From Mycobacterium sp. (GTDB taxonomy: Bacteria > Actinomycetota > Actinomycetes > Mycobacteriales > Mycobacteriaceae): a stretch of 59,420 nt of DNA. The number at the start of each line of letters is the position of its first letter. Positions within the stretch are counted from its first letter, which is position 1. Of this stretch, positions 28,622-39,036 are shown one piece after another. The stretch is from contig JAPLAO010000164.1 in the NCBI GenBank assembly GCA_026393245.1, positions 1 through 59,420 of the forward strand, given 5' to 3'. Below the pieces are notes generated by a model. The model made no database searches. It had not been told where the DNA came from and saw nothing but the letters and a program-made list of their open reading frames with translations. A program made the translations under genes and the position numbers.

Positions 28622-29449
28622 ATGGCACAGCTACCTGTCGCTAATGCGCTGACCCTTGAACTTGAGCCGGTTGTCGCCGACAATCTGGCCCGTCACCTCG
28701 AGACCGCGGACGAGTGGTACGCCCACGACTACGTCCCGTTCGACCAGGGCCGCAATTTCGCCTTCCTGGGAGGCCAGGACTGGGATCCAACCCAGGTGAC
28801 GCTGCCCCGCGAGGTCGTCGACGCCCTTGAGGTCATGCTCATCACCAAGGACAATCTCGCCGGTTACCATCGCGAACTCGTCGAGCACTTCATCCTGGAG
28901 GACAAGTGGGGACGGTGGTTGGGCCGCTGGACCGCCGAGGAGAACCTGCACGCCATCGCGATCCGCGATTACCTGGTTGTGACCCGCAACTTCGATCCAG
29001 CCGCCGATGAGGACGTCCGGCTGGCTCATGTGATGCGTGGCTACCGCGCCGATACCTACACCCAAATCGAGACGCTGGTGTTCATGGCGCTCTACGAGCG
29101 TGCGCATGCGGTGTTCCTGCGCAACCTCGAGGCGAGGATCACCGAACCCGTGCTCAAGCGGCTCGTGAGCCGGATCGCCGCCGATGAGGAACGACACGAG
29201 GCGTTCTTCCACGAACTGGTCGCTCACTGCCTGGTGCACCATCCCGACCAGACCACCGGCGCGATCGCTCGCCGCGTGGCTGAACTGGGGGTGGTCGGCG
29301 GTGACATTCTCGAGTACGCGGGCAAGCTGCACGTGATCGCCGATGCCGGCATCTTCGATCGGGACACCACGTTGACGGTGATCTCCGATCGCATCGCCGC
29401 CTGGGGTTTATCCGACGACGCGCGACTCAAGAAATTCGTCCGCGCGTAA
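28622..29449 (+). CDS. desA2: Acyl-ACP desaturase-like protein DesA2
   Basis: A 275-residue four-helix-bundle di-iron protein. The two carboxylate/histidine motifs are EENLH (in [15 protein letters not shown]) and [10 protein letters not shown], with further glutamates in helices 1 and 3. It belongs to the soluble plant-type stearoyl-ACP desaturase family that introduces double bonds during mycolic acid precursor synthesis. Size and wording fit M. tuberculosis DesA2 (Rv1094, recalled). No ribosome binding site is visible; the -10 box upstream supports a leaderless start. Confidence 0.93.
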   Translation: MAQLPVANALTLELEPVVADNLARHLETADEWYAHDYVPFDQGRNFAFLGGQDWDPTQVTLPREVVDALEVMLITKDNLAGYHRELVEHFILEDKWGRWLGRWTAEENLHAIAIRDYLVVTRNFDPAADEDVRLAHVMRGYRADTYTQIETLVFMALYERAHAVFLRNLEARITEPVLKRLVSRIAADEERHEAFFHELVAHCLVHHPDQTTGAIARRVAELGVVGGDILEYAGKLHVIADAGIFDRDTTLTVISDRIAAWGLSDDARLKKFVRA

Positions 29450-29534
29450 CCCATTGGCGGCGCGCCGCGCGAACACGCCGGGACGCACCGGGGTAGCGTC
29501 GGAATCGTTAGCCAGCGAGTCCAGAGGAGCGCCT

Positions 29535-30854
29535 GTGACCGATCCGCACCCGCCTATCAGGACGTATGTGATTGACACTTCAGTCCTGTTGTCCGACCCC
29601 TGGGCGTGCACGCGGTTCGCCGAACATGAGGTGATCGTACCGCTGGTAGTGATCAGCGAACTCGAGGCCAAGCGCCATCATCACGAACTCGGCTGGTTCG
29701 CCCGCCAGGCACTGCGGCTCTTCGACGATCTGCGGCTCAAGCATGGCCGTCTTGATCAAGCCATCCCGATCGGCACCCAGGGCGGCACCCTGCACGTTGA
29801 GCTCAACCACAGCGACCCGACGGTACTGCCGGCGGGCTTTCGCACCGATACCAATGACGCCCGGATCCTGACCTGCGCGGCCAATCTCGCCGCCGAGGGC
29901 AAGCGAGTCACGTTGGTAAGCAAGGACATTCCGCTTCGGGTCAAAGCCGGTGCCGTCGGACTGGCAGCCGACGAGTATCACGCACAGGACGTGATCACAT
30001 CCGGCTGGACCGGCATGTCCGAGCTCGAGGTGGCGTGCGAGGAGATCGACCTGCTCTTCGCCGAGGGTGAGATCGACCTGGCTGATGCGCGAAACCTGCC
30101 CTGCCACACCGGAGTTCGGTTGCTCGGTGGTACGTCGCACGCCCTGGGCAGGGTGAACGCGGACAAGCGCGTCCAATTGGTGCGCGGTGACCGCGAGGTG
30201 TTCGGATTGCGTGGGCGCTCCGCCGAACAGCGGGTCGCCCTGGACCTGCTGCTCGACGAGTCGGTCGGCATCGTCTCCCTCGGTGGTAAGGCAGGCACCG
30301 GTAAGTCGGCCCTGGCGCTGTGCGCGGGTCTGGAAGCGGTTCTCGAACGGCGCACTCAACGCAAGGTTGTGGTGTTCCGCCCGTTGTACGCCGTGGGCGG
30401 TCAGGAGTTGGGATACCTCCCCGGCAGCGAGAGCGACAAGATGGGCCCCTGGGCGCAGGCGGTGTTCGACACCCTGGAAGGCCTGGCCAGCCCGGCGGTT
30501 CTCGAAGAGGTGCTCTCCCGAGGCATGCTCGAGGTGCTGCCGCTGACCCACATCAGGGGCCGCTCCCTGCACGACTCGTTCGTCATCGTCGACGAGGCGC
30601 AGTCATTGGAGCGCAACGTCCTGCTGACGGTTCTGTCCCGATTGGGTTCGGGTTCACGAGTCGTGCTGACCCACGATGTGGCCCAGCGCGACAATCTGCG
30701 CGTCGGCCGCCACGACGGCGTTGCCGCTGTCATCGAAAAACTCAAGGGCCACCCGCTGTTCGGGCACATCACGCTGATGCGCAGCGAACGCTCACCGATC
30801 GCAGCCCTGGTCACCGAGATGCTCGAAGAGATCACGCCCGACGCTTTACCGTGA
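29535..30854 (+). CDS. phoH2: PhoH2: PIN-domain RNase fused to PhoH ATPase/helicase
   Basis: A 439-residue two-domain protein. Residues 1-140 are a PIN nuclease domain with acidic residues in [11 protein letters not shown], the [11 protein letters not shown] loop, and [10 protein letters not shown]. Residues about 230-439 are the PhoH P-loop domain: Walker [14 protein letters not shown], Walker [12 protein letters not shown]. The family unwinds and cleaves RNA. The GTG at 29535 follows AGAGGAGCGCCT. In other mycobacteria a small upstream antitoxin-like ORF (PhoAT) is reported. I see none with a normal start in the 85 bases after desA2, only an in-frame TTG extension from 29454. Matches Rv1095 (recalled). 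Confidence 0.94.
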   Translation: MTDPHPPIRTYVIDTSVLLSDPWACTRFAEHEVIVPLVVISELEAKRHHHELGWFARQALRLFDDLRLKHGRLDQAIPIGTQGGTLHVELNHSDPTVLPAGFRTDTNDARILTCAANLAAEGKRVTLVSKDIPLRVKAGAVGLAADEYHAQDVITSGWTGMSELEVACEEIDLLFAEGEIDLADARNLPCHTGVRLLGGTSHALGRVNADKRVQLVRGDREVFGLRGRSAEQRVALDLLLDESVGIVSLGGKAGTGKSALALCAGLEAVLERRTQRKVVVFRPLYAVGGQELGYLPGSESDKMGPWAQAVFDTLEGLASPAVLEEVLSRGMLEVLPLTHIRGRSLHDSFVIVDEAQSLERNVLLTVLSRLGSGSRVVLTHDVAQRDNLRVGRHDGVAAVIEKLKGHPLFGHITLMRSERSPIAALVTEMLEEITPDALP

Positions 30855-30875
30855 CTCCGCGGGTAAACTCAGTCG

Positions 30876-31718
30876 ATGCTACGCAGACCGCTCTCGTTGG
30901 TTCTCGTTGCACTTGTGGTGGTCGGCTGCGGCCGGGCGGCCAATACTGCCCAAGCGGAGCCCGTCGACTGTGCGGTCGACAAATGTGTAGCGCTGACTTT
31001 CGATGACGGCCCGACCCCGTTCACCGACCGATTGCTGACGGTGTTGAACGACGCCGGTGCGAAGGCCACCTTCTTCATGATCGGAAACAAGGTGGCTGCC
31101 AATCCCACCGCTGCCAAGCGGGTCGCAGAGGCCGGTATGGAGATCGGCAATCACACCTGGGAACACCCCAATATGACGACTATCCCGGCCACGGATGTCC
31201 CAGCGCAGTTCACCAGGGCCAATGACGCGATTGCTGCGGCGACCGGCGAGGTTCCGAAACTGTGGCGCCCGCCGGGCGGGCTGACCGATGACGCTGTGAA
31301 CTCCGTTGCGGTCAGTCAGGGGCAAGCCGGAATCCTCTGGGATGTCATCCCATTCGACTGGATCAACAATTCCGATACCGCCGCCACCCGCTACATGTTG
31401 ATGACCCAGATCAAACCCGGTTCGGTGGTGCTGTTCCACGACACCTACTCGTCCACCGTTGATCTGGTCTATCAGTTCATCCCGGTGCTGAAAGCTAACG
31501 GCTACCACCTGGTCACCGTCAGTCAACTGCTGGGTGATCGAGCGCCCGGCAGTGTCTACGGTGGCCGCGAGAATGGGCCGCCGGCTACTGCGCTGCATGA
31601 CGTTTCGGCCGATGAGATCCCCACACTGCCGGCAACGCCGTCGCCGGCTCCGATGCCGAATTTCCCCATCACCGACATCCCGGGCGCCAACTCCGGTGGG
31701 CCTACCAACGGTGTCTGA
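30876..31718 (+). CDS. Lipoprotein polysaccharide (peptidoglycan) deacetylase, NodB family (Rv1096-like)
   Basis: A 280-residue exported enzyme. The signal peptide ends at a lipobox-like VVVGC, so it is probably lipid-anchored. The NodB domain has all five motifs: TFDDGP, HTWEHPN, RPPGG, the DW in FDWINN, and LFHDTYSS. These enzymes remove acetyl groups from N-acetylglucosamine or muramic acid of peptidoglycan, giving lysozyme resistance. The C-terminus is a Pro/Ala-rich tail of about 40 residues. It begins 21 bases after phoH2. Similar to Rv1096 (recalled). Confidence 0.9.
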   Translation: MLRRPLSLVLVALVVVGCGRAANTAQAEPVDCAVDKCVALTFDDGPTPFTDRLLTVLNDAGAKATFFMIGNKVAANPTAAKRVAEAGMEIGNHTWEHPNMTTIPATDVPAQFTRANDAIAAATGEVPKLWRPPGGLTDDAVNSVAVSQGQAGILWDVIPFDWINNSDTAATRYMLMTQIKPGSVVLFHDTYSSTVDLVYQFIPVLKANGYHLVTVSQLLGDRAPGSVYGGRENGPPATALHDVSADEIPTLPATPSPAPMPNFPITDIPGANSGGPTNGV

Positions 31719-31732
31719 ATCGAACCTCGGGG

Positions 31733-32941
31733 ATGGCGGTGCATAGCGGGACCGCATTAGTCCTAACCCTCCTGGTGATTGGTTACGCCTTAGTCTCCGG
31801 TCTGGTCAAGCAGTGGTACGTAGCGCCTGCGCTGATCTTCGTCTTACTGGGAATGGCTCTGGGGCCCTTCGGTTTTGACCTCCTCGATGCCGGTACGGGT
31901 ACCGAGGGCTACACGGTTCTCGCCCAACTGGCACTCACGGTCATCCTTTTCGATCAGGCGGCGAAACTTGACCTGGATCGAGTGCTGCAACGCGGCCGCA
32001 TCACCTTCCGGTTGCTGATCATCGGAATACCACTGAGTCTGATCCTCGGGGCGCTGACCGCCGCGGTGGTACTACCCGTACTGCCGTGGTGGGAAGCGGT
32101 GTGTCTGGCCGTGATCGTTGCACCCACCGAGGTGGCCCTGATCGACGCACTGACCGAGGATCGGCGGATTCCCGAGCAGGTCCGTCGCGCGTTGTCGATC
32201 GAGAGCGGGTTGTACGACGGCTTCGCACTGGCCGCACTGCTCGCCGCGCTGGCGCTGGCCTCAGCGCGTACCGATCCACAGCCCGGACACTGGGGATGGT
32301 TCATCGTCCGCACCGAGGTGCTGTCGCTGATCATCGGCGTGCTGGCCGGACTCCTGGGCGGCGCAGCCATCGCCTGGTCCTACCGTCGCGGTTGGATGAG
32401 CGACACCTGGGCCCAGCTGGCCACGCTGGCGATCGCACTGAGTTGCTTTGAGATCGGGGAGCGCTTGCAGGCCAGTGGTTTTGTCGCCGCCTTCACCGGC
32501 GGACTCGCCTTCGCACTGGTTGCCAAGCGCAGTAACGCGCAGGTGCCCTCTCAGGTGTCGGATGCGACGGCCCAATTGCTTGAGTTGTTGGTTTTCGCCA
32601 TGTTCGGCGCGTTCGCCGCGATCGATGGCTGGCGTCACGCAAGTTGGCGAGTGGTGCTGTTCGCAGTGCTGGCGCTGTCGGTGGTACGGATCGTTTCGGT
32701 ACTGATTGCGCTGACCGGCAGCGATCTGCCGGCCTACAGCCGCGGGTTCATCGCATGGTTCGCACCGCGCGGCATCGGCACCGTGGTTCTTGGTCTGCTG
32801 GTCATCGAACGCGGTGAGATCGAACATGTCGACCTGATCAGCCAGGTCGTCGTCGTCACCGTCACGCTCAGCTTGTTACTGCACAGCATCACTGCGCCGT
32901 TGGGGATACGCGGCTACCGATCGGCCGCGGCACTGCGTTAG
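31733..32941 (+). CDS. CPA1-type cation:proton antiporter with non-canonical active-site pair
   Basis: A 402-residue membrane protein with about 12 helices in the Na+/H+ antiporter fold. The unwound-helix motif reads [10 protein letters not shown] and the ion-site helix reads [11 protein letters not shown]. Family members usually have PTDP or PTDAV and then ESLLND, so the first aspartate is glutamate and the asparagine before the key aspartate is tyrosine. The aspartate itself is kept. Ion choice or mechanism may differ. The ATG at 31733 has GGGG just before it; a GTG at 31739 is possible. Its stop overlaps the convergent fum gene by four bases. I recall no partner at this spot in M. tuberculosis. 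Confidence 0.88.
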   Translation: MAVHSGTALVLTLLVIGYALVSGLVKQWYVAPALIFVLLGMALGPFGFDLLDAGTGTEGYTVLAQLALTVILFDQAAKLDLDRVLQRGRITFRLLIIGIPLSLILGALTAAVVLPVLPWWEAVCLAVIVAPTEVALIDALTEDRRIPEQVRRALSIESGLYDGFALAALLAALALASARTDPQPGHWGWFIVRTEVLSLIIGVLAGLLGGAAIAWSYRRGWMSDTWAQLATLAIALSCFEIGERLQASGFVAAFTGGLAFALVAKRSNAQVPSQVSDATAQLLELLVFAMFGAFAAIDGWRHASWRVVLFAVLALSVVRIVSVLIALTGSDLPAYSRGFIAWFAPRGIGTVVLGLLVIERGEIEHVDLISQVVVVTVTLSLLLHSITAPLGIRGYRSAAALR

Positions 32942-34353
32942 CCGTCGTCGCGCACCTTGGCCATTGCCAGGACATCGAGTCGCTTATCGAGCTCGGCCTC
33001 GGAGAGCTCGTCGCCGATCAGGCCGCGGTCGATCACCGTCTGCCGAATCGTCTTGCGCTCCTTGAGGGCCTCCTTGGCCACCGCCGCGGCTTCCTCGTAG
33101 CCGATTGCCGAGTTCAACGGCGTCACGATCGACGGTGACGATTCGGCCAACCTGCGCAGCCTCGCCTCATCGGCCACCAGGCCGTCAATGCACTTGCTCG
33201 CGAACAATTTCGAGACGTTGGTCAACAGGGTGAATGACTCGAGCAGGTTGCGCGCCATCATCGGGATGTACACGTTGAGTTCGAATGCACCGGACAGGCC
33301 ACCCACGGTGATAGCCGCGTCATTGCCGATGACCTGTGCGGCCACCTGGGTGACCGCCTCGGGGATCACCGGGTTGACTTTGCCCGGCATAATCGAGGAG
33401 CCAGGCTGCAGATCGGGCAGATGCAGTTCGCCCAGGCCAGTCAGCGGACCGGAGCCCATCCAGCGGATGTCATTGGCGATCTTGGTCAGCGATACCGCGA
33501 TGGTCTTGAGTGCACCGGATGCCTCCACCAGTCCGTCGCGGGCGGCCTGAGCCTCGAAAGAATTACTGGCCGTGCGTAATTCGGCCAGCCCGGTCTGGAC
33601 AACCAGCACGTCGACAACCTTCGCGCCGAACCCGTCGGGAGCGTTCAGGCCGGTGCCGACCGCGGTGCCGCCGATGGCGAGTTCACCGAGGCGCGGAAGT
33701 GACCCGCGCACTCTCTCTATACCGGCCTCGATCTGACGCGCGTAGCCGCCGAACTCCTGGCCGAGCGTGACCGGAACAGCATCCATCAGATGAGTCCGCC
33801 CACTCTTGACGACCAGGCGCCACTGGCGAGCCTTGTCGGTCAGGGATTGGTGCAGCACCTCGAGCGCCGGAATGAGCTGGCGCACAGCGGCTTCGGTGGC
33901 AGCGATGTGTGTCGATGTCGGGAAGGTGTCGTTGGACGACTGCGACATGTTGACATCGTCGTTGGGGTGCACCGTCACGCCGTCGCGGTCGCAGATCGAG
34001 GCGATCACCTCATTGGCATTCATATTGGAACTGGTGCCTGAGCCGGTCTGAAACACGTCGATGGGGAACTGGTCGTCATGGCCGCCGTCGGCGATCTCGT
34101 TTGCAGCGGCGATGATCGCGTCGGCTTTCTCGGCGGACAGCTTTCCGAGGTCCTTGTTGACCTGGGCGCACGCAGCCTTCAACAGGGCCATCGCCCGGAT
34201 CTGGTTGCGATCCAGCCCGCGGAATGAGATCGGGAAGTTCTCCACGGCCCGCTGGGTCTGCGCCCGCCACAGGGCCTTGGCCGGAACTCGGACCTCGCCC
34301 ATGGTGTCGTGCTCGATCCGGTATTCGCCGTCTGCGGGGGTGTTGGGGGTCAT
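32938..34353 (-). CDS. fum: Class II fumarate hydratase
   Basis: A 471-residue, iron-independent fumarase interconverting fumarate and malate in the TCA cycle. Superfamily blocks are visible: [14 protein letters not shown], the catalytic histidine region [18 protein letters not shown], and the flexible signature loop [12 protein letters not shown] with the catalytic serine. Length is normal. It lies 47 bases after glpX on the same strand, so the two are probably expressed together, as in M. tuberculosis (Rv1098c-Rv1099c, recalled). Confidence 0.95.
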   Translation of the reverse strand: MTPNTPADGEYRIEHDTMGEVRVPAKALWRAQTQRAVENFPISFRGLDRNQIRAMALLKAACAQVNKDLGKLSAEKADAIIAAANEIADGGHDDQFPIDVFQTGSGTSSNMNANEVIASICDRDGVTVHPNDDVNMSQSSNDTFPTSTHIAATEAAVRQLIPALEVLHQSLTDKARQWRLVVKSGRTHLMDAVPVTLGQEFGGYARQIEAGIERVRGSLPRLGELAIGGTAVGTGLNAPDGFGAKVVDVLVVQTGLAELRTASNSFEAQAARDGLVEASGALKTIAVSLTKIANDIRWMGSGPLTGLGELHLPDLQPGSSIMPGKVNPVIPEAVTQVAAQVIGNDAAITVGGLSGAFELNVYIPMMARNLLESFTLLTNVSKLFASKCIDGLVADEARLRRLAESSPSIVTPLNSAIGYEEAAAVAKEALKERKTIRQTVIDRGLIGDELSEAELDKRLDVLAMAKVRDDG

Positions 34354-34400
34354 GGTTCCTTTTTCTCGTTCCTACGGAAGTCGTCCTGTGGAAGTTCTCG

Positions 34401-35432
34401 CTAGGGAAGCGGATGTGCGGCGGAACTGTCCCCGGTGAAGTCGACTGCCGCGTACTCGTTGAGCTTGGACAGCCGGTGATAGGACTCGATGGTCCGGACC
34501 GTACCGGACTTGGACCGCATGACGATCGACTGCGTGGTGCATCCGCCGCCGAAGAATCGGACCCCTTTGAGTAGGTCGCCGTCGGTGACTCCGGTCGCGC
34601 AGAAGAAGACGTTCTCGCCGGACACCAGGTCTTCGGTACCCAGCACCAGGCTCAGATCGTGACCGCGGTCGAGGGCCTTCTGCCGTTCAGCGTCATTCGT
34701 CGGAGCCAGCCGCGCCTGGATCTCCCCACCCATACAGCGGATGGCCGCTGCGGTGATGATGCCCTCGGGCGTGCCACCAATGCCTGCCATGATGTCTGTA
34801 CCCGAGTCGGGCCTGCAGGCCGAGATCGCGCCGGCAACGTCACCATCGGTGATCAGGCGGATCCGTGCGCCGGCGTCACGCACATCGGCGATCAGCTGTT
34901 GGTGGCGCGGCCGGTCCAGGATGCATACCGTGAGGTCCGCGACCGAGGAGTTCTTTGCCTTCGCGACGCGTCGAATATTTTCGCCGATCGGTGCGGCGAT
35001 ATCGATGATGCCGACGGCATCGGGACCGACGGCGATCTTGTCCATGTAGAACACTGCCGACGGGTCGAACATCGCTCCGCGTTCGGCCACCGCGAGCACT
35101 GAGATCGCATTGGGCATACCCTTACTCATCAGGGTCGTGCCGTCGACGGGGTCGACGGCGAAGTCGCAGTCGGGTCCGTCTCCGTTGCCGACTTCCTCTC
35201 CGTTGTAGAGCATCGGAGCGTTGTCCTTCTCGCCCTCGCCGATCACCACCACCCCGCGCATCGACACCGTGTTCACCAGCTGGCGCATGGCGTCGACGGC
35301 GGCGCCGTCGCCACCTTCCTTATCGCCCCGGCCGACCCAGCGCCCGGCAGCCATGGCACCCGCCTCGGTCACCCGAACCAGATCCAGGGCAAGGTTGCGG
35401 TCGGGGGCTTCGCGGCGACGGGCATCAGACAT
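34401..35432 (-). CDS. glpX: Class II fructose-1,6-bisphosphatase GlpX
   Basis: A 343-residue metal-dependent phosphatase that is the gluconeogenic fructose bisphosphatase of mycobacteria. Metal-binding blocks are [23 protein letters not shown] and [10 protein letters not shown], with GIGGTPEGI further on. The ATG at 35432 ([13 protein letters not shown]) is chosen; an ATG at 35459 would add nine residues with no family support. The open frame continuing to 36182 is antisense to the DUF4245 gene and is not coding. Followed by fum on the same strand. Confidence 0.94.
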   Translation of the reverse strand: MSDARRREAPDRNLALDLVRVTEAGAMAAGRWVGRGDKEGGDGAAVDAMRQLVNTVSMRGVVVIGEGEKDNAPMLYNGEEVGNGDGPDCDFAVDPVDGTTLMSKGMPNAISVLAVAERGAMFDPSAVFYMDKIAVGPDAVGIIDIAAPIGENIRRVAKAKNSSVADLTVCILDRPRHQQLIADVRDAGARIRLITDGDVAGAISACRPDSGTDIMAGIGGTPEGIITAAAIRCMGGEIQARLAPTNDAERQKALDRGHDLSLVLGTEDLVSGENVFFCATGVTDGDLLKGVRFFGGGCTTQSIVMRSKSGTVRTIESYHRLSKLNEYAAVDFTGDSSAAHPLP

Positions 35433-35486
35433 CAGCAGATTGTCCCAGAACCAAGCCATCCGTCTAGACCTGGGATACTGACTTCC

Positions 35487-36206
35487 GTGACGAACCCGCC
35501 GGACCACGAGCCAGAGGTAGACGTTCCGGCTCTGGAATCTGATGTCGCCGGCCTTCCGGCTCCGGAATCTGATGTCGCCGGCCTTCCGGCTCCCAAACCC
35601 GCCAAGCCGAGGCTGCTGCAGGACGGCCGCGACATGTTCTGGTCGCTGGCACCGCTGGTGGTGGCCTGCATTGTGCTCGCCGGGCTGGTGGGGATGTGCT
35701 CGTTTCGACCCACCGGACCTGCCGACGGTATGGCCCCGGCCTACGACGCTGCAGCCGCGTTGCAGGCCGATGCCGACGCGTTGAAGTTCCCGATCCGGTT
35801 GCCGAGGCTGCCGGCGGGGTGGCAGGCCAACTCTGGTAGCCGCGCCGGAATCGAGGCCGGCCGGACCGATTCGCGGACCGCGGAGCGCCAGCGTGCGGTG
35901 CTCACCCGGGTTGGCTACATCGCACCGTCGAAGATGTTCGTCAGCCTGACCCAGAGCGACGCCGACGAGACCGCACTGGTTCAGTCGATAAACATTTCCG
36001 TTTATCCCGCAGGCGCGCAGGACATCAACGGCGTGAAATGGGTTGTCTACCAAGGCGGTGAGGACACCGAACCGGTGTGGACCACCAGGCTGGACGGGCC
36101 GGCCGGAGCCGCGCAACTGGCGATCACCGGGGCGGGATCCGGAGAAGACTTCCGTACGCTGGCAATCGCCACCCAAACTCAAACCCCGCTAACCGTAAAG
36201 CGATAG
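35487..36206 (+). CDS. DUF4245 membrane protein with internal tandem repeat (Rv1100-like)
   Basis: A 239-residue protein. The cytoplasmic N-terminus contains a 10-residue repeat ([10 protein letters not shown], twice) encoded by a nearly perfect 30-bp DNA repeat at about 35533-35592. One transmembrane helix ([14 protein letters not shown]) follows, then an extracytoplasmic DUF4245 domain of about 150 residues. GTG start. It is divergent from glpX, as Rv1100 is (recalled), and precedes the dienelactone hydrolase by eight bases. Function unknown. Confidence 0.86.
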   Translation: MTNPPDHEPEVDVPALESDVAGLPAPESDVAGLPAPKPAKPRLLQDGRDMFWSLAPLVVACIVLAGLVGMCSFRPTGPADGMAPAYDAAAALQADADALKFPIRLPRLPAGWQANSGSRAGIEAGRTDSRTAERQRAVLTRVGYIAPSKMFVSLTQSDADETALVQSINISVYPAGAQDINGVKWVVYQGGEDTEPVWTTRLDGPAGAAQLAITGAGSGEDFRTLAIATQTQTPLTVKR

Positions 36207-36214
36207 GACTTGGC

Positions 36215-37012
36215 ATGACCGCACCCGAAGCAGATCTCACCGGCTGGGCCTGTGAGCCATTCAGCGCCGCCGGATTCACCTATGACGTCTACCGCAAGGG
36301 TGCCGGCCCCGGCGTGGTGCTGATCCCTGAGATGCCCGGCGCGCACCCCGGTGTGCTCGCATTGGGAAACTACCTGGTGGACAACGGCTTTACGGTCGTG
36401 ATCCCGTCGCTATACGGCACGCCCGGGGCACCGGCTGTTCGGGCCGGAGCGCTCGGTGTCATCGCTCGCGGGTGCGTCGCAAAGGAGTTCGCAGCCTTCG
36501 CGACTAACACGGACCGGCCGATCAGTCACTACCTTCGCGCGCTGGCCCGTGACCTCAACGCCAAGACCCCCGGCCGCGGCGTCGGCGTGATCGGTCAGTG
36601 CTTCTCGGGCGGATTCGCGCTTGCTGCGGCCGTCGACGACAGCGTCCTGGCGCCGATAATGAGTCAGCCCTCGTTGCCCATGCCGCTGACACCCCGACAG
36701 CGTGCCGATTCCGGTGTCTCCGAAGCCGAACTCAAGATCATCGAGAAGCGCGCCGCCGACGAAGGCCTGTGCGCTATGGGCTTGCGGTTCAGCGGCGACC
36801 CGTTGGTGCCGGCCGAGCGGTTCAGGACCCTCAAGGAAAGGCTGGGCGGCGCGTTCGAGGTCATCGAACTCGACTCATCGAAGGGCAACCCGGGCGGTTT
36901 TGGCCGGATGGCCCATTCGGTGCTCACCCTGGAAGTGCGTGAGACGCCCGGTAACCCGGCCTATGAGGCACGCAAGCGCGTTGTGGAGTTCCTCAAGGAA
37001 CGGTTGGTGTAG
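36215..37012 (+). CDS. Dienelactone hydrolase family protein
   Basis: A 265-residue alpha/beta-hydrolase. The nucleophile is a cysteine in GVIGQCFSGGFAL, the GxCxxG pattern of dienelactone hydrolases. The acid and histidine are probably in FSGDPLVPAERF and GRMAHSVL. Family enzymes open lactone rings in aromatic catabolism, but no other genes of such a pathway are nearby, so the real substrate is open. AGGA precedes the ATG, and the start is eight bases after the DUF4245 stop, suggesting co-transcription. It ends four bases before the convergent AI-2E-type gene. Confidence 0.85.
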   Translation: MTAPEADLTGWACEPFSAAGFTYDVYRKGAGPGVVLIPEMPGAHPGVLALGNYLVDNGFTVVIPSLYGTPGAPAVRAGALGVIARGCVAKEFAAFATNTDRPISHYLRALARDLNAKTPGRGVGVIGQCFSGGFALAAAVDDSVLAPIMSQPSLPMPLTPRQRADSGVSEAELKIIEKRAADEGLCAMGLRFSGDPLVPAERFRTLKERLGGAFEVIELDSSKGNPGGFGRMAHSVLTLEVRETPGNPAYEARKRVVEFLKERLV

Positions 37013-37016
37013 GCGG

Positions 37017-38171
37017 TTATGCGAGTTCGTTCGTATCGGGCGTGGCTTCGGTTTTGGGCCGGCGGCGCTTGAACAGTTTGCGACGCTGCTCGGGCGTCGA
37101 ATCGGATTCCATTGCCACGCCTTTGTAGACCGCGAGATATACGGCGATGGTGGTGACAATCACGATCATCAATACCGGTCCCAGAATGATGCCGAAGAAG
37201 CCGAACATCGCGATCCCGGAGAACACCGACAGCAGCATCAATGCCGGGTCCAGGCGCGCTTCGCGCGGCACCAGGATCGGCCGTAGGAAGTTGTCGACGT
37301 TGGTAATGCCGATGAGGTGGAACAGCACCACGAACGCCCCGCCTGCGACGTTGCCGAACAACATCATCCCGATGCCGAACGGAATGGTCACGATGCCGCT
37401 GCCGAGTGGGATCACTGATAGCGCGATCAGCAGTATTGCGAAGACAAAGAAGGCGTCATGGAAGCCGGCGATGTAGATCGATGCCGCGCCGAGGATGCCT
37501 TGGATGAGCGCAATGATGAACTGGCCCTTGACCGTTCCTTTCACCATGGCGCCCATCTTCGCCAGATACAGATCGGTGGCTTCCTCGCCGAGGGGGTTCA
37601 TCCGACGGATCAAGGTGATCAACTCTGTCTTGTTGACCAGCAGCGAAATTAAAACGTAGAGGAAAATAATGGCCGAGGTGATGAGCCCTATCGCGCCGCC
37701 CGCGGCGCCGCTGAGCGTGTGTAGCAACCACTCACCGATGGTCTGGGCCACCTTGCCGAGATTGCTGCGTAGCGACTCCAGGGTGATTGTGGGGGTTTGG
37801 AACGGGAGCTTGCCCAGCAGTTGATTGACCGTAGTGATGGCCTTGTCGCCGAGCGCATTCAGATCTGCTGTCTTGGCCCATTCCGACGCACTGATCAGCA
37901 TGCGCGAAACCTGAATGGTCGCCAGGGAGACCACCGCAATGACCGGGATGACGACGGTGGCCAGGGCTGCGAATACGGTCAGCGTTGTTGCCAGCCCACC
38001 GTTGGTCTTGGCGCGCAGGCGGTTGTGCAGCGGAGCGAACAGGTAGGCCACGACGGCCGCGATCATGATCAACATGAAATAGCGACGCAGGAAGTAGGCA
38101 CCGGCGAGTAGGGCTATCCCCGTCACGACGGCGAGTGCGCGCTTCTGGCTGGGAGTGAACTCGGTCTTCAC
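37017..38171 (-). CDS. AI-2E family (UPF0118) membrane transporter-like protein (Rv1101c-like)
   Basis: A 384-residue protein with about eight helices arranged as in the AI-2E/UPF0118 family. A long periplasmic-type loop runs after helix 3 (residues ~90-150), and the late conserved segment DNFLRPILVPREARLDPALMLLSVFSGIAMFGFFGIILGPVL is present. The C-terminus is a basic cytoplasmic tail (RRKLFKRRRPK). Substrates of this family are diverse (autoinducer, ions) and unknown here. The start is GTG at 38171, one base after the stop of the upstream SDR gene, so they are co-transcribed. Confidence 0.87.
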   Translation of the reverse strand: MKTEFTPSQKRALAVVTGIALLAGAYFLRRYFMLIMIAAVVAYLFAPLHNRLRAKTNGGLATTLTVFAALATVVIPVIAVVSLATIQVSRMLISASEWAKTADLNALGDKAITTVNQLLGKLPFQTPTITLESLRSNLGKVAQTIGEWLLHTLSGAAGGAIGLITSAIIFLYVLISLLVNKTELITLIRRMNPLGEEATDLYLAKMGAMVKGTVKGQFIIALIQGILGAASIYIAGFHDAFFVFAILLIALSVIPLGSGIVTIPFGIGMMLFGNVAGGAFVVLFHLIGITNVDNFLRPILVPREARLDPALMLLSVFSGIAMFGFFGIILGPVLMIVIVTTIAVYLAVYKGVAMESDSTPEQRRKLFKRRRPKTEATPDTNELA

Positions 38172-38172
38172 G

Positions 38173-38949
38173 TTATTGCCCCATCAGCTTGGTGAGGTGT
38201 TCGTGGATGTTGGGGTAGCGCTTGAGATGCGCTCCGCCGTTGAGGTCGAGGACCTCGCCGGTGAGCCACGACGACTGTGCCGAGCAAAGAAATGCCACCG
38301 CGGCGGCAACGTCCTCCGGCGTGCCGGCCCGGCCCAGAGCGGTGTTCTCCACGTACTCGTCGAGTACGCCCGGGATGAGCGTCGCGCCCTCGGTCAGCGG
38401 GGTGTGCACGAACCCGGGTGCGACGGCGTTGACCCGCACCCCGCGTGGGCCGAGCTCCAATGCGGCGACCTGGGTCAGCATCGACAGCCCGGCCTTGGCC
38501 GCGCAGTACGCACTCATGCCGATCGCCGGCTGGCGGGCATTGAGTGAGGTCAGCGAGACCAGTGCCGCGCCGGGGGAGAAGTGCCGGCCGGCATGCTTAA
38601 TTACCAGGAATCCGCCGGTGAGGCAGACGTCCACCACCGAACGGAACTGCTCGGCGTCGAGTTCGGTGATCAGCCCGAACCCGCTGAATCCGGCGCAGTT
38701 GACCACCACGTCCAGGCTGCCCTCGCGGGCGACGACCTCGTCGAAAAGCCTTGCGACGCTAACCTCGTCGGTGACTTCGACCGCTGCCCAGGTATGCGGT
38801 TCGCCGAGTTCGGCGGCGCGCGTGGATGCCCCGTCGGTGTTGCGGTCGGCCACCGTCACCCGGCAACCCTCGGCGGCCAGTACCTGTGCCGTGGCCCACC
38901 CGATTCCGGAGGCACCACCGATGATGACGGCGACTCGGCTATCGACCAC
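38173..38949 (-). CDS. Short-chain dehydrogenase/reductase
   Basis: About 258 residues of classical SDR. The Rossmann glycine motif is IIGGASGIGWA; NCAGFSG stands for NNAG; the catalytic Ser-Tyr-Lys set is SLTSLNARQPAIGMSAYCAAKAG; PGFVHTPL follows. After the first strand, aspartate in VADRN suggests NAD rather than NADP. The start is uncertain: GTG at 38949 has GAAGGGG at good spacing, while ATG at 38982 would add 11 residues. It precedes the AI-2E-type gene by one base. I recall no equivalent in M. tuberculosis at this point, where mazEF3 lies nearby. Substrate unknown. Confidence 0.85.
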   Translation of the reverse strand: MVDSRVAVIIGGASGIGWATAQVLAAEGCRVTVADRNTDGASTRAAELGEPHTWAAVEVTDEVSVARLFDEVVAREGSLDVVVNCAGFSGFGLITELDAEQFRSVVDVCLTGGFLVIKHAGRHFSPGAALVSLTSLNARQPAIGMSAYCAAKAGLSMLTQVAALELGPRGVRVNAVAPGFVHTPLTEGATLIPGVLDEYVENTALGRAGTPEDVAAAVAFLCSAQSSWLTGEVLDLNGGAHLKRYPNIHEHLTKLMGQ

Positions 38950-39036
38950 TGGCACCCCTTCGCCGCAGGAACGGTTAGGCACGTCATCTTGCCCGGTTGT
39001 CAGAAGCCGGCCAACTCCGCCCCATCGTGAATCGTC

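Noticed and set aside
29454..29534. TTG-started extension of PhoH2 as the true N-terminus
   Set aside because: The PIN domain begins right after GTG 29535, which has a good ribosome site; the extension lacks a ribosome site at suitable distance.
33705..33720. Another GCGCACTCTC match inside fum
   Set aside because: Short, within conserved coding sequence, with no second arm nearby.
35433..36182. Long upstream extension of the glpX frame
   Set aside because: Antisense to the DUF4245 gene; GlpX homology begins at the ATG at 35432.
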